Source: DASSUW01 sp963830725 (GTDB taxonomy: Bacteria > Actinomycetota > Thermoleophilia > Solirubrobacterales > Solirubrobacteraceae). Taken from it: DNA of 64,000 nucleotides. A program made the translations under genes and the position numbers. Location of the stretch: positions 146,924-210,923 of the forward strand of contig CAWHNO010000012.1 in NCBI GenBank assembly GCA_963830725.1, in the 5' to 3' direction. Positions 56,369-64,000 of this stretch are shown in pieces. The notes beneath the pieces were generated by a model. The model made no database searches. It was not told the DNA's origin and saw only the letters and a list, made by a program, of their open reading frames with translations. Each line of letters opens with the position of its first letter. The stretch's first letter is position 1.

Positions 56369-57237
56369 TCGCCAACATCTTCCAGCCGCTGATCGACTTC
56401 TTCGAGCAGATCCTGCTCTGGTTCCACGGCCTCGGGCTGAGCTGGGGCTGGTCGATCATCGCCATGACCGTGGTCGTCCGGGCCGCGCTGCTGCCGCTGA
56501 CCTTCAAGCAGTTCAAGTCGATGCAGGCGCTGGCCTCGCACGCGCCCGAGATGAAGAAGCTCCAGGACCGCTACAAGCACGACAAGGAGCGGCTCAACCA
56601 GGAGATGATGAAGTTCTACCGGGAGAACAAGATCAACCCGTTCGCGTCTTGTCTCCCGCTTCTGGCGCAGCTCCCGGTCTTCCTGTCGCTGTTCTACATG
56701 CTGCAGGACGACCTGCGCTACGACATCTGCCCGGAGATCAATCCGCCGAGCCGGACCGATCCCGTGCCGTGCGGCAGCGGCGGCGACGCCAGCTTCTTCT
56801 TCATCCCGGACCTGACCGACAAGGCGACCGGCAGCGTTCTGATCGTTCTGATCGTGCTCTACGTCGGCTCGCAGCTCGCGTCCACGCTGCTGATGTCGAC
56901 CACGACGGACCGGACGCAGCGGATGATCTTCCTGGCGCTGCCGTTCGTCTTCGTCATCTTCATCATCAACTTCCCGGCCGGCCTGCTCGTCTACTGGATC
57001 ACCACGAACCTGTGGACGATCGTGCAGCAGGCGATCATCCGGAAGCGCCTGGGCCCGATGCGGCCACCCGGCCAGGAGGGCGGCATGGGGCTCGGAGACC
57101 TGCTGCGGGGCGGCAGCGCCTCGCCCGCCCCGGCAGCGGCCGGCGGAAGCGACGGCAACCCACCGAAGGGCCGCCCGAGCGGCCCGCCGCCCGCGCCGCC
57201 CCGACGCAAGAAGAAGCGCTCCGGACGGCGTCGATGA
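56365..57237 (+). CDS. yidC: Membrane protein insertase YidC
   Basis: The 290-aa insertase (GTG 56365 overlapping the yidD stop) shows FFEQILLWFHGLGLSWGWSI, RAALLPLTFKQFKSMQAL with the hydrophilic-groove Arg, LLAQLPVFLSLFYML and the last helices GLLVYWITTNLWTIVQQ. It has the five core helices but no large N-terminal P1 domain, as usual outside the proteobacteria. A Gly/Pro and Arg/Lys-rich tail may contact ribosomes. It inserts membrane proteins with or without SecYEG. Confidence 0.94.
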   Translation: MIANIFQPLIDFFEQILLWFHGLGLSWGWSIIAMTVVVRAALLPLTFKQFKSMQALASHAPEMKKLQDRYKHDKERLNQEMMKFYRENKINPFASCLPLLAQLPVFLSLFYMLQDDLRYDICPEINPPSRTDPVPCGSGGDASFFFIPDLTDKATGSVLIVLIVLYVGSQLASTLLMSTTTDRTQRMIFLALPFVFVIFIINFPAGLLVYWITTNLWTIVQQAIIRKRLGPMRPPGQEGGMGLGDLLRGGSASPAPAAAGGSDGNPPKGRPSGPPPAPPRRKKKRSGRRR

Positions 57238-57692
57238 GCGAAGCCGCGGATCGTGTCGAGGAGCTGCTGGACAAGGTGACCGAGGCGCTCGGGCTCGACG
57301 CGGACCTCGTCATGGAGGAGGGCGAGGACGGGATCCGGGCGACGCTCGAGGGCGACGACCTGGGCCTGTTCATCGGACGCCACGGCACGACGATCGACGC
57401 GGTCCAGCACCTCGCCTTCAAGATCGCCAACCGCGACGCCGGCCGCGATCAGGCGGTGCGCGTGACGGTCGATGCCGCCGGCTATCGCGAGCGGCGCGAG
57501 GAGATGCTCCACCGCCAGGCCGACCAGGCCGCCTCGCGTGCCGCGCGCTCCGGTCGCGCGGTGGCGCTCGACGCCATGAGTGCGACCGAGCGCAAGGTCG
57601 TGCACGAGCACCTCAAGGATCGCGACGACGTCGAGACGTACAGCGAGGGGACCGAGCCGCACCGGCACCTCGTGGTCGCGCCGCGGCGATAG
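57234..57692 (+). CDS. Jag/KhpB RNA-binding protein (KH plus R3H)
   Basis: The 152-aa protein shows a KH-type motif GLFIGRHGTTIDAVQHLAFK near residue 42-60 and an R3H domain (RAVALDAMSATERKVVHEHL) followed by SEGTEPHRHLVVAP. Jag/KhpB binds RNA and affects division. It lies directly after yidC (ATGA overlap), its usual place. Confidence 0.9.
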   Translation: MSEAADRVEELLDKVTEALGLDADLVMEEGEDGIRATLEGDDLGLFIGRHGTTIDAVQHLAFKIANRDAGRDQAVRVTVDAAGYRERREEMLHRQADQAASRAARSGRAVALDAMSATERKVVHEHLKDRDDVETYSEGTEPHRHLVVAPRR

Positions 57693-57698
57693 CCGCGC

Positions 57699-57756
57699 GT
57701 TTCACGTTCTTCACCCCGGTGAAACACGCGTTTCACGTTTCGCTTCCCGGTGAAAC
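57699..57756. repeat. 31-bp tandem repeat with split parS-like half-sites
   Basis: GTTTCAC half-sites start at 57699 and 57730, and GTGAAAC half-sites at 57719 and 57750, so both kinds repeat exactly every 31 bp. The units 57698-57728 and 57729-57759 agree at about 24 of 31 bases. In ParB sites these halves abut as GTTTCACGTGAAAC; here each pair is separated by 13 bases. The array lies between jag and a LAGLIDADG-like gene, about 1.2 kb from parA. Confidence 0.6.
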
Positions 57757-57786
57757 GCCGCCGCCACGGCTGGCACACTGCGCGCC

Positions 57787-58146
57787 ATGGACGCGCGCGA
57801 CGAGGGGATCGTCGTCGGTCTGCTGATCGGCGAGGGGCACTTCGGCGGCGACGGCCGCCAACCGCAGGTGACCCTGCGCATGCACGTGCGCCACGAGGCG
57901 CTCATGCGCTGGCTCGCCGACCGTCTCCCGCGCTCGAAGCTCTACGGGCCCTACCACCACGGCGGACGGCACTACTTCCAGTGGATGGCGCGCGGCGAGG
58001 CGCTCGTCACCGACCTGCTGCCGCTGCTCGAACGGCACATCACGCCGGAACTCGACGCCCACGCCCACGAGCGCCTGACCGCGATGACGGCCCGCTACGC
58101 AGAGGCGATCGCGAAGCTGCGCGCCCGTGCTGCGCTGGCGGCGTGA
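57787..58146 (+). CDS. Small LAGLIDADG-like protein
   Basis: The 119-aa protein has one LAGLIDADG-type motif, GLLIGEGHFGG (residues 11-21, acidic Glu16), followed by a beta-strand block (QVTLRMHVRHEALMRWLADR) like the DNA-contact sheet of homing endonucleases. Only one motif is present, so it would act as a dimer, like single-motif homing endonucleases. The gene is not inside another gene or intron. Its GTGA overlap with rsmG suggests co-transcription. It could be a domesticated nuclease or DNA-binding regulator acting on the neighbouring 31-bp repeat. Confidence 0.65.
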   Translation: MDARDEGIVVGLLIGEGHFGGDGRQPQVTLRMHVRHEALMRWLADRLPRSKLYGPYHHGGRHYFQWMARGEALVTDLLPLLERHITPELDAHAHERLTAMTARYAEAIAKLRARAALAA

Positions 58147-58832
58147 AGCGCCTGCGGGAGCTCGGCCGCCGGTACGGCATCGCACCGGCCGGGCTCGAGG
58201 CGCTGGGCGCGATCCTGGCGCTGCAGGCCGAGGATCCGGCCGCGTCGACCACGGTCCGCTCGATCGACGAGGCGATCGACCGCCACGTCGCCGACTCGCT
58301 CGTGGCCGTCGACCTGCCGGCGATCCGCCACGCGCGGCGGATCGCCGACCTCGGCTCGGGCGCGGGCTGGCCGGGCCTCGCGCTGGCCGCCGCGCTGCCC
58401 GACGCGCGGGTGGCGCTGGTCGACAGCGCGATCCGTCACTGCCGCTACCTCGAGCGGGCGGTCGCCGCCGGCCGGCTCGAGAACGCCGAGGTGGTCCACG
58501 CGCGCGCGGAGGAATGGGCGGCCGGGCTCGGAGCGCACGACGTCGTGACCGCCCGAGCGCTGGCCGCGCTGCCCGTGCTGTGCGAGTACGCCGCTCCCCT
58601 GCTGGCCGACGGTGGGGTGCTCGTGGCCTGGAAGGGCGCCGTCGAGGAGGACGAGGCGTCGGCGGGCGCGGCCGCCGCGGCGGTGCTCGGGCTCGAGCCC
58701 GGCGAGGTGCTGGCCGTGCAGCCGTTTCCCGCGGCGGAGCGCCGGACGCTGCACCTCTTCCGCAAGGTCGCGCCGACCCCGGAGCGGTTCCCGCGGCGAG
58801 CGGGAATGGCGGTCAAACGGCCGCTCGCCTAG
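58143..58832 (+). CDS. rsmG: 16S rRNA (guanine527-N7)-methyltransferase RsmG
   Basis: The 229-aa enzyme has the SAM site IADLGSGAGWPGLALA and a Rossmann fold with the family N-terminus RLRELGRRYGIAPAGLEALG. It methylates G527 of 16S rRNA; loss gives low-level streptomycin resistance in other bacteria. GTG at 58143 overlaps the LAGLIDADG-like stop. It precedes parA by 76 bp. Confidence 0.9.
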   Translation: MKRLRELGRRYGIAPAGLEALGAILALQAEDPAASTTVRSIDEAIDRHVADSLVAVDLPAIRHARRIADLGSGAGWPGLALAAALPDARVALVDSAIRHCRYLERAVAAGRLENAEVVHARAEEWAAGLGAHDVVTARALAALPVLCEYAAPLLADGGVLVAWKGAVEEDEASAGAAAAAVLGLEPGEVLAVQPFPAAERRTLHLFRKVAPTPERFPRRAGMAVKRPLA

Positions 58833-58908
58833 CCGGATCACAGGCGCCTCGACCCGGCCGAGCCGCGGTCCGGCCGGTCCGCTCCCACCGCTAGCGTCGA
58901 GGGCCTCC

Positions 58909-59667
58909 ATGGGGATCGTCTACGCCATCGCCAACCAGAAGGGCGGGGTCGGCAAGACCACCACCGCGGTCAACGTCGCCGCCTGCATCGCCGAGGCCGG
59001 CTACGACACCCTGCTGGTCGACGTCGACCCGCAGGGGAACGCCACGACCGGGCTCGGGATCGAGCGCAACGGCGCGCCCGGGCTCTACGGCGTCCTCGGC
59101 GGTGAGCTCGGGGCGCTCGACGCCGTGCGGCCGACCGCGATCGAGCACCTCTCGCTGCTCGCCTCCACGCCGGATCTCGCCGGCGCCACGATGGAGCTGC
59201 CGCGCCTGGCCGGCTCGGAGACGCGGCTGCGCGACGCGCTCGCCGGCGTGCGCGAGCGGTTCGCCTACACGCTGCTCGACTGCCCGCCGTCGCTCGGCCC
59301 GCTCACCGTCAACGCGCTCGTGGCCGCCGATCGCGTGATCGTCCCCGTGCAGACCGAGTACTTCGCGCTCGAGGGCCTGGCCGGCCTGCTCGACACCTTG
59401 TCACTCGTGCAACGCGAGCTGAACCCGAGGTTGACGGTGGCGGGGATGCTGCTGACGATGCACGACGGGCGCACCAAGCTGGCGCAGGACGTCGAGCGCG
59501 AGGTGCGCGAGCACTTCCCGTCGCTGGTGTTCGACACGGTGATCCCGCGCAACATCCGGCTCGGCGAGGCGCCCAGCTTCGGCCGCCCCGTCATCCATCA
59601 CGACCCGCACTGCGCCGGCTCGGAGGCCTACTTCGCGCTGGCCAAGGAGGTGGCTTCCCGTGGCTGA
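58909..59667 (+). CDS. parA: Chromosome-partitioning ATPase ParA (Soj)
   Basis: The 252-aa ATPase shows the deviant Walker A KGGVGKTTT (residues 11-19) with the signature Lys11, DVDPQGN (38-44) and DCPPSLG. It drives origin segregation together with ParB. The start ATG at 58909 fits the family N-terminus; the longer frame from 58612 is not coding. It overlaps parB by 8 bases. Confidence 0.95.
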   Translation: MGIVYAIANQKGGVGKTTTAVNVAACIAEAGYDTLLVDVDPQGNATTGLGIERNGAPGLYGVLGGELGALDAVRPTAIEHLSLLASTPDLAGATMELPRLAGSETRLRDALAGVRERFAYTLLDCPPSLGPLTVNALVAADRVIVPVQTEYFALEGLAGLLDTLSLVQRELNPRLTVAGMLLTMHDGRTKLAQDVEREVREHFPSLVFDTVIPRNIRLGEAPSFGRPVIHHDPHCAGSEAYFALAKEVASRG

Positions 59668-60566
59668 GCGAGGCATGGGTCGCGGGCTGTCGGCCCTGCT
59701 GGCGCCCGCGGACGAGAACGGCGCCGCGCGCGAGAGCGAGCTGCGCGAGATCCCGGTCGAGCTGATCGGGCCGAACCCGCGCCAGCCGCGCCGCGACTTC
59801 GACGAGAGCGCGCTCGTCGGCCTGGCGGAGTCCCTGCGCGAGCGCGGCGTGCTCCAGCCGGTGCTGCTGCGGCCGATCGCCGGGGGGACCTACGAGCTGA
59901 TCGCCGGCGAGCGCCGCTGGCGCGCCGCCCGGCTCGCCGGCTTCGAGACCGTGCCCGCGCTCGTGCGCGCGCACGACGACAGCGAGTCGCTGGAGCTGGC
60001 GCTGATCGAGAACATGGCGCGCGAGGACCTCAACCCGGTCGAGGAGGCCCGCGCCTGCGCGCTGCTGGTCGAGGAGCTCGGCCTCACGCGCGAGGACGTC
60101 GGCCGCCGCGTCGGCCGCTCGCGCGTCGCGGTCTCGAACCTGCTCCGCCTGCTCGACCTGCCCGACGAGGTGCTCGACCTGCTGACCGCCGGTCATCTCA
60201 GCGAGGGCCATGGCCGTGCGCTGCTGACCGCTTCCGACCACGAGACCCGCCGCCGCCTCGCCCGCAGCGCCGCGCAGGAGGGCTGGAGCGTCCGCCAGAC
60301 CGAGGCCCGCGCTCGCGAGGACGGCCGCCGCGCCGCCCCGCGGGCCGCGAGAGACGGCCGGCGCGCCGCATCCCGACCAGCTCGAGGCCGCCCGCCGGCT
60401 CGGCGACGCCCTCGGCCGCGCGCTGGGGGCCGACGTCCAGGTGGCGCCGCGGGGCGATGGCTACCGCGTCGTCCTCGAGCTCGCCGACCCGGGCGCCGCG
60501 GAGGCTCTGGCGGAGCGCCTCGGCGCGTTGGGTGTGGCCGGTCGGGGCCCTTCGCTGACGCTATGA
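59660..60566 (+). CDS. parB: Chromosome-partitioning protein ParB (frameshifted C-terminus)
   Basis: The first part has PNPRQPR (residues 38-44), the CTP/parS motif AGERRWRAAR (82-91), NMAREDLNPVEEA and a helix-turn-helix near 140-165. After about residue 220 the annotated frame becomes Arg/Pro noise, while another frame restores HPDQLEAARRLGDALGRALG and VVLELADPGAAEALAERL, the ParB dimerisation domain, ending at TGA 60564-60566. One extra base near 60320-60350 accounts for it. ParB slides on DNA from parS and loads SMC. Loss of this domain would disrupt dimerisation, so an error in the sequence is likely. Confidence 0.85.
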
Positions 60567-60579
60567 TTCGCCGCCGCGC

Positions 60580-60653
<74 letters not shown>

Positions 60654-60661
60654 TGCGGCCG

Positions 60662-60684
60662 AAGGCCCCGCTAACCGGGGCCTT
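60662..60684 (+). terminator. Terminator after tRNA-Ile
   Basis: AAGGCCCCG (60662-60670) and CGGGGCCTT (60676-60684) form a perfect 9-bp stem with the loop CTAAC, 8 bases after the tRNA, followed by TTCTC. It ends tRNA transcription and overlaps the integrase stop on the other strand. Confidence 0.8.
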
Positions 60685-61243
60685 TCTCATCTCCGGAACC
60701 GCCCGCGGCCGGCTTCGACTCGGCCCCTTCGGACACACCACGGACACACCGGGCGTCCCGGGCGGCCCGGATCGCGTCCTCCGCGCCGACCTGCGGCGCG
60801 CCGTCGAGCTCGTCGATCACGTGCCCGTACGTGCCCAGCGTCAGCCGCGCGTCGTGCCCGAGCTGGCGCGCGACATAGATCACCGAACGCCCCTCGTGCA
60901 GCAGCAGCGACGCGAAGCGATGGCGCAGCGTGTACGGCGTCGCGCCGTCAACCCCGGCCTTCTCCAGCGCCCGGTCGAACGCGCGCTTGCGCCAGTTGTC
61001 GTACGTCGTCTTCGACCACAACCGACCCTCAGGGCCGGGGAAGACCAGGGCGCCGTCCCGCGGCCGGCCGCAGCGCATCCGCCACGCCAGCAGTAGCGGG
61101 GCCAATGCGCCGCACGACGTGATCGGGGCGCCCGGCCGCCAGGAGCCTGCGTGACATCGCAGCCAGAATGCCCGACCGCGCATCCATGTCACGATCCGGC
61201 AGGTCTGTTCCGGTGCCGGGCTGGCTGAAGGTCCCCGGCGCAT
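60671..61243 (-). pseudogene. Tyrosine recombinase (integrase) C-terminal fragment
   Basis: The 190-codon frame has the catalytic end of a phage-type integrase: TPYTLRHRFASLLLHEG (His-x-x-Arg), LGHDARLTLGTYGHV (His and nucleophile Tyr) and the upstream DGALVFPGPEG strand. The first catalytic Arg box and the N-terminal core-binding domain are missing, and the sequence before about 61120 does not look like integrase. Its 3' end lies 18 bp from the tRNA, the usual place for an integrase gene at its own att site. It is probably non-functional on its own. Confidence 0.7.
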
Positions 61244-61407
61244 CCCGCCGAAACATCACCCGCAACGGGTGATTTCATTGCAAGCGGTCCCGGGATACGC
61301 TGCTGACGGTATGGTCGTCCGGCGAGCAGAGCCTGGCGGAAAGGCACGGTCCGCCTGAGTGGCCGACACTCAGGGCGGCTCCGAGCCACGACGGTCGAGG
61401 AGCAGAG

Positions 61408-63197
61408 ATGCGACGAGTGGGCAGCCGTGAGACCCGCGATCCAGTGGACGCCGTCACCGGCCTTCGTATAGGGATGTCACGATTTCGGCTGGGTCTCGCC
61501 GTGGTAGCGATGACGATGACTGTCGTCTTCACCGCGGGAGGTGGGGTGGCTAACGCCGCTCCCATTCCTGGAGGGAACATCATAGCGTGTGCGCGGGCAC
61601 TGACAACGGAAGCACTTTCACGTTGAACGCTAACTGTGGGCATGTGACTGAGCCCACTAACGGTTCCGAACACCATCACAACCGTCAACGGCGACGACTT
61701 CACCATCTCCGCCACGGACATCGGACTTCCACTCAGTTCAACGGCGGAATCTGACCAATGCGTCTGCGGGTCAGACAATGAACATCCGGAACGTGACGAT
61801 CACGGGTCCGGCCGCCGGGTTCCAGCTCTGCACGCTCGACCGGCAACGTGTTGTACGGGATCTTCTTCAACGATGCGGACGGCGGTACGGTGACAACGTG
61901 ACTGTCGATCACATCTTCCAGTTCCAGAACGGCGCGTTCGGTTCCTGCCAGACCGGCAGGGCTATCCGGGCGGAGGGCTCGCGCCGCACATGTCACGATC
62001 ACCAACACGATGGTCAAGGACTACCAAAAGAGCGGGTTCGAACCACGCGGGTCGACGATCATGAACCTGTCTGACAGCACCGCGGGTCCGCCGCATCCGT
62101 TGGAGGGATTGATCTCGCAGAACGGCGTGTCGTATGTGGGGGCCGCCGGCAGGGTGGAGAACAACACGATCTTCGGCAGCGGCAACGCGCAGCCCGGCGT
62201 GGGCGGTAACGGCGCGGGCACGGCCGTGCTGCTGTCCGGCGCCCACGATGTCACCGTGACCAACAACACGCTGACCAGCCCCGCCGCGCCCCGCCCCGGG
62301 ACCGACGTCGGCATATCGGTCAGCGCTGGGAGCTCCACTGGCAACGTCATCAGTTGGAACACGGTCAATCGGCGGGGCCCCGACGTTCCCGACACCTCCG
62401 GTATCGGGATTGATGTCTTCACCCCGGATGGCTCGAATGCGACGTTGATCTGCAACACCTTCAGCCAGTGGAAGACCAACGTCATCGGTGCGGAACAGAT
62501 TGCATGCACCCCGCTGCCCAACGGCTGCACGAGCCAGGCCTACTCGGCCCCCGCTCCGGCTGTCGACAGCGGCAGGAACTACACGCCGACCGCCGTCATC
62601 GATGCCACGCCGTTCACCTGGACGGTTGATTCGGGGACGCTCCCGCCGGGGTTGTCGCTGTCGTCGGGAGGGGCGATCACCGGAACCCCCACCGCAGCGG
62701 GGACTTACAACTTCACTATGAAGGTGGTTGATTCGACGGGCCTGACCGCCACCCAGGCCCAGACCATCATCATCGCTCCCGAGTGTCCCCCGCCGCCGCC
62801 GGCTCGGGCCAGGCTCGACATCGACAAGAGGACCCGGACACGCTTCGCGCGTCCCGGGGACCTGGTCACGTACCGGATCACCGTCAGAAACCGCGGCAGC
62901 GCGCCCGCGCGCGGGCTGCGGGCCTGCGACCGGGCGCCGCGCGTCCTGAGGTTCGTCCGATCGACGATGCGTGTGCGACGCGCAGCGGGCCGCCGACGGT
63001 GCGTCGTGATCAGCGCGCTGCAGCCGGGTCAGCGCCGGACATTCCGCGTCACCTTCCGGCTGCGCGCCAACGTTGCGACGCTGACCGTCACCAACCGCGC
63101 GATCGCGGGCCGCGCCCGGGACACCGCCACGATCGGAGTGCGGCGCGCCCAGGCCTGCCCGGCGGCGGCGAACGTCCGCGCGCGCGCAGCCTGCTGA
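61408..63197 (+). pseudogene. Secreted beta-helix / Ig-like / DUF11 surface protein with multiple frameshifts
   Basis: GAGGAG precedes the ATG at 61408. A signal peptide ends near VANAAP, then parallel beta-helix-like text continues in several frames (VCAGTDNGSTFTLNANCG; NASAGQTMNIRNVTITGP; DNVTVDHIFQFQNGAFGS) up to about 62010, needing at least five frame changes in 420 bases. From 62010 to 63197 the frame is intact: beta-helix repeats (NNTLTSPAAPRPG), a putative Ig domain (GLSLSSGGAITGTPTAAGTY) and a DUF11-like domain (GDLVTYRITVRNRGSAPARG). It would be an extracellular adhesin or surface protein. Dense breaks at the 5' end suggest decay or poor sequence. Confidence 0.6.
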
Positions 63198-63211
63198 GAC
63201 GAAGCCGAGGG

Positions 63212-63240
63212 CGGCGGGCGGCCATTTTGGTCGCCCGCCG
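63212..63240 (+). terminator. Hairpin terminator after the beta-helix gene
   Basis: CGGCGGGCG (63212-63220) pairs perfectly with CGCCCGCCG (63232-63240), extended by G-T and two C-G pairs to a 12-pair stem with the loop ATTTT, 15 bases after the stop codon at 63197. Confidence 0.65.
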
Positions 63241-63968
63241 ACCGTCCGGTCAGCTGGGGACGCTGGACCGGCCCCCGCGTTACGTGTCACGCGGAGCAGC
63301 CCCTTCGCGTGAGGCTGTCGGGGAACCCGGCCCGGCGCGTTGCGGCAGTGAGAGCTCCAATCAGCGAGCCGCCACGCCCGTGCCAGCGAGCACCGGATGC
63401 CGCGGTCCCGCGCGCGTTCCGCGGCAAAGGCCGACGAGACTCCCGTCCGAGGCCGACGGCACGCGCCGCGCCTCTGCGAAACGTCGAAGGACTGCTCCCT
63501 TCGCCCTGGATCCGACACCCTGTCGACACCCTCGCGCGTGAGGAGCTTCTCTACGACATCAAGGCGGCCTTCGGCCGCGGCCGGCTGCGCGCGGCTCGCT
63601 TCGCTCGCCGTGCTCGCCGGCCAACACCAGGAGCACGACGTCGGGGAGAGCTCCGCGCGAGACGTCGACGAGCACCGCGCCGATCTCGGATAGCTCCGCG
63701 ACCGGCACCCGTCAAGGCGATCGCTTCGCGACGGGCTTCGCCCGGTCCTGACGGACTCGTCCCTTGACGGGCACCGCCCGCTCCGCTGATGGGCTGGGTA
63801 AGGGGGCCAGGGGCCCATGGGCGAGCACCGCCACCCCACCAGGCACGGACACACCAGGGACACACGGAACCCCGCGATGCGACCGTTCGAAAATCCGCAC
63901 GCCCCCGGCGCGCGGCGCCCTGCCTAGGATCCCCGCCGCCGCAAACAACCGCCTCGGCACGCCCAAGA
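63241..63968. other. Gene-poor tail of the integrated element
   Basis: I see no convincing gene here; the open frames are short, high-Arg and match no family. Near 63792-63807 lies one arm of the TIR element family (GGCTGGGTAAGGGGGC) without a partner in the window. A GGACACACC-type direct repeat near 63848 resembles a stretch beside the integrase end (about 60729); both may be integrase arm sites or leftovers of it. Confidence 0.45.
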
Positions 63969-64000
63969 CTCTGATAAGGAAGAGGTGGGTGGTTCGAGCC
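63969..64000 (+). repeat. Duplicated tRNA-Ile fragment (att copy), cut by window end
   Basis: From 63969 the sequence repeats the tRNA-Ile anticodon arm and variable loop exactly for 18 bases. It differs over 4 bases (GGGT versus CCCA), matches again over GGTTCGAG, then differs. The bases before it (CCAAGA) do not fit a tRNA 5' half, so this is a 3' tRNA piece, as left by site-specific integration. The window ends before its T-stem is complete. Confidence 0.65.

Noticed and set aside
57699..57756. Plain transcription terminator after jag
   Set aside because: The arms could pair, but the exact 31-bp period of both half-site words is not needed for a terminator; kept instead as a possible binding array.
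63551..63865. Second integrase or regulator gene at the distal end
   Set aside because: Short Arg-rich frames with no recombinase motif; only a short repeat near 63848 resembles the integrase-end region.
60654..63968. Prophage
   Set aside because: Only an integrase remnant is present; there are no capsid, terminase, tail or lysis genes.

Overview
This 64 kb window is chromosomal DNA from a high-GC actinobacterium. The gene families suggest class Thermoleophilia (order Solirubrobacterales, e.g. Conexibacter, Solirubrobacter or Patulibacter relatives); this is an inference from protein style, not from a database search. The right half holds the replication-origin neighbourhood. Leftward genes are dnaA, dnaN, recF (fused in frame to a DUF721/DciA-like domain), gyrB and gyrA. 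Rightward genes are rpmH, rnpA, yidD, yidC, jag, a small LAGLIDADG-like gene, rsmG, parA, parB and tRNA-Ile. The likely oriC lies between dnaA and rpmH, where DnaA-box-like words cluster.

Layout. 1-12.5 kb: a clipped N-terminal gene, a lytic transglycosylase-like protein, a DhlA-type haloalkane dehalogenase, an SDR, a GNAT, an alpha/beta hydrolase, csoR with its operator and a DUF3105 gene, a LacI regulator, a sugar-phosphate transferase, two GT2 enzymes, a second GNAT, LtrA and an unknown protein. 12.5-25.8 kb: a 231-bp terminal-inverted-repeat element, two envelope proteins, a three-gene nucleotide-sugar block (4,6-dehydratase, DUF354, DegT aminotransferase), DedA, UppP, purM, small proteins, a truncated MFS exporter and a YihY/BrkB protein. 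26-31 kb: an RTX-type secreted protein, a FliA/WhiG-type sigma factor with an upstream palindrome, an acidic membrane protein, a second copy of the repeat element and a receptor kinase. 31.3-40.9 kb: one tightly overlapping leftward operon (kinase, fhaA, fhaB, pstP, ftsW/rodA, pbpA, pknB, ddl) joining phospho-signalling to peptidoglycan synthesis. 41-45.8 kb: a CARDB-like membrane protein, DUF4446, pheA, an HNH protein and an M48 protease. 46-60.7 kb: the origin region. 60.6-64 kb: a small integrated element flanked by a duplicated piece of tRNA-Ile, carrying an integrase remnant and a heavily frameshifted beta-helix surface protein.

How the genes work together. The two glycosylation blocks, with UppP and DedA, point to lipid-linked surface glycan assembly. 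The kinase/FHA/PP2C/PBP operon controls wall growth. The origin-proximal genes run replication initiation, supercoiling, membrane insertion and chromosome segregation.

Two cautions. First, at least ten genes are split by single-base frame changes, most of them one extra base, including parB. This looks more like indel error in GC-rich sequence than true decay, although the beta-helix gene may be genuinely decaying. Second, all functions are assigned by reading translations and motifs, without database searches.

Most unusual signals: a 31-bp tandem array of split parS half-sites upstream of a LAGLIDADG-like gene; a TIR element family (two full copies plus one half); a 19-bp hairpin that supplies the stop codons of two convergent gene pairs; and the tRNA-Ile att duplication.
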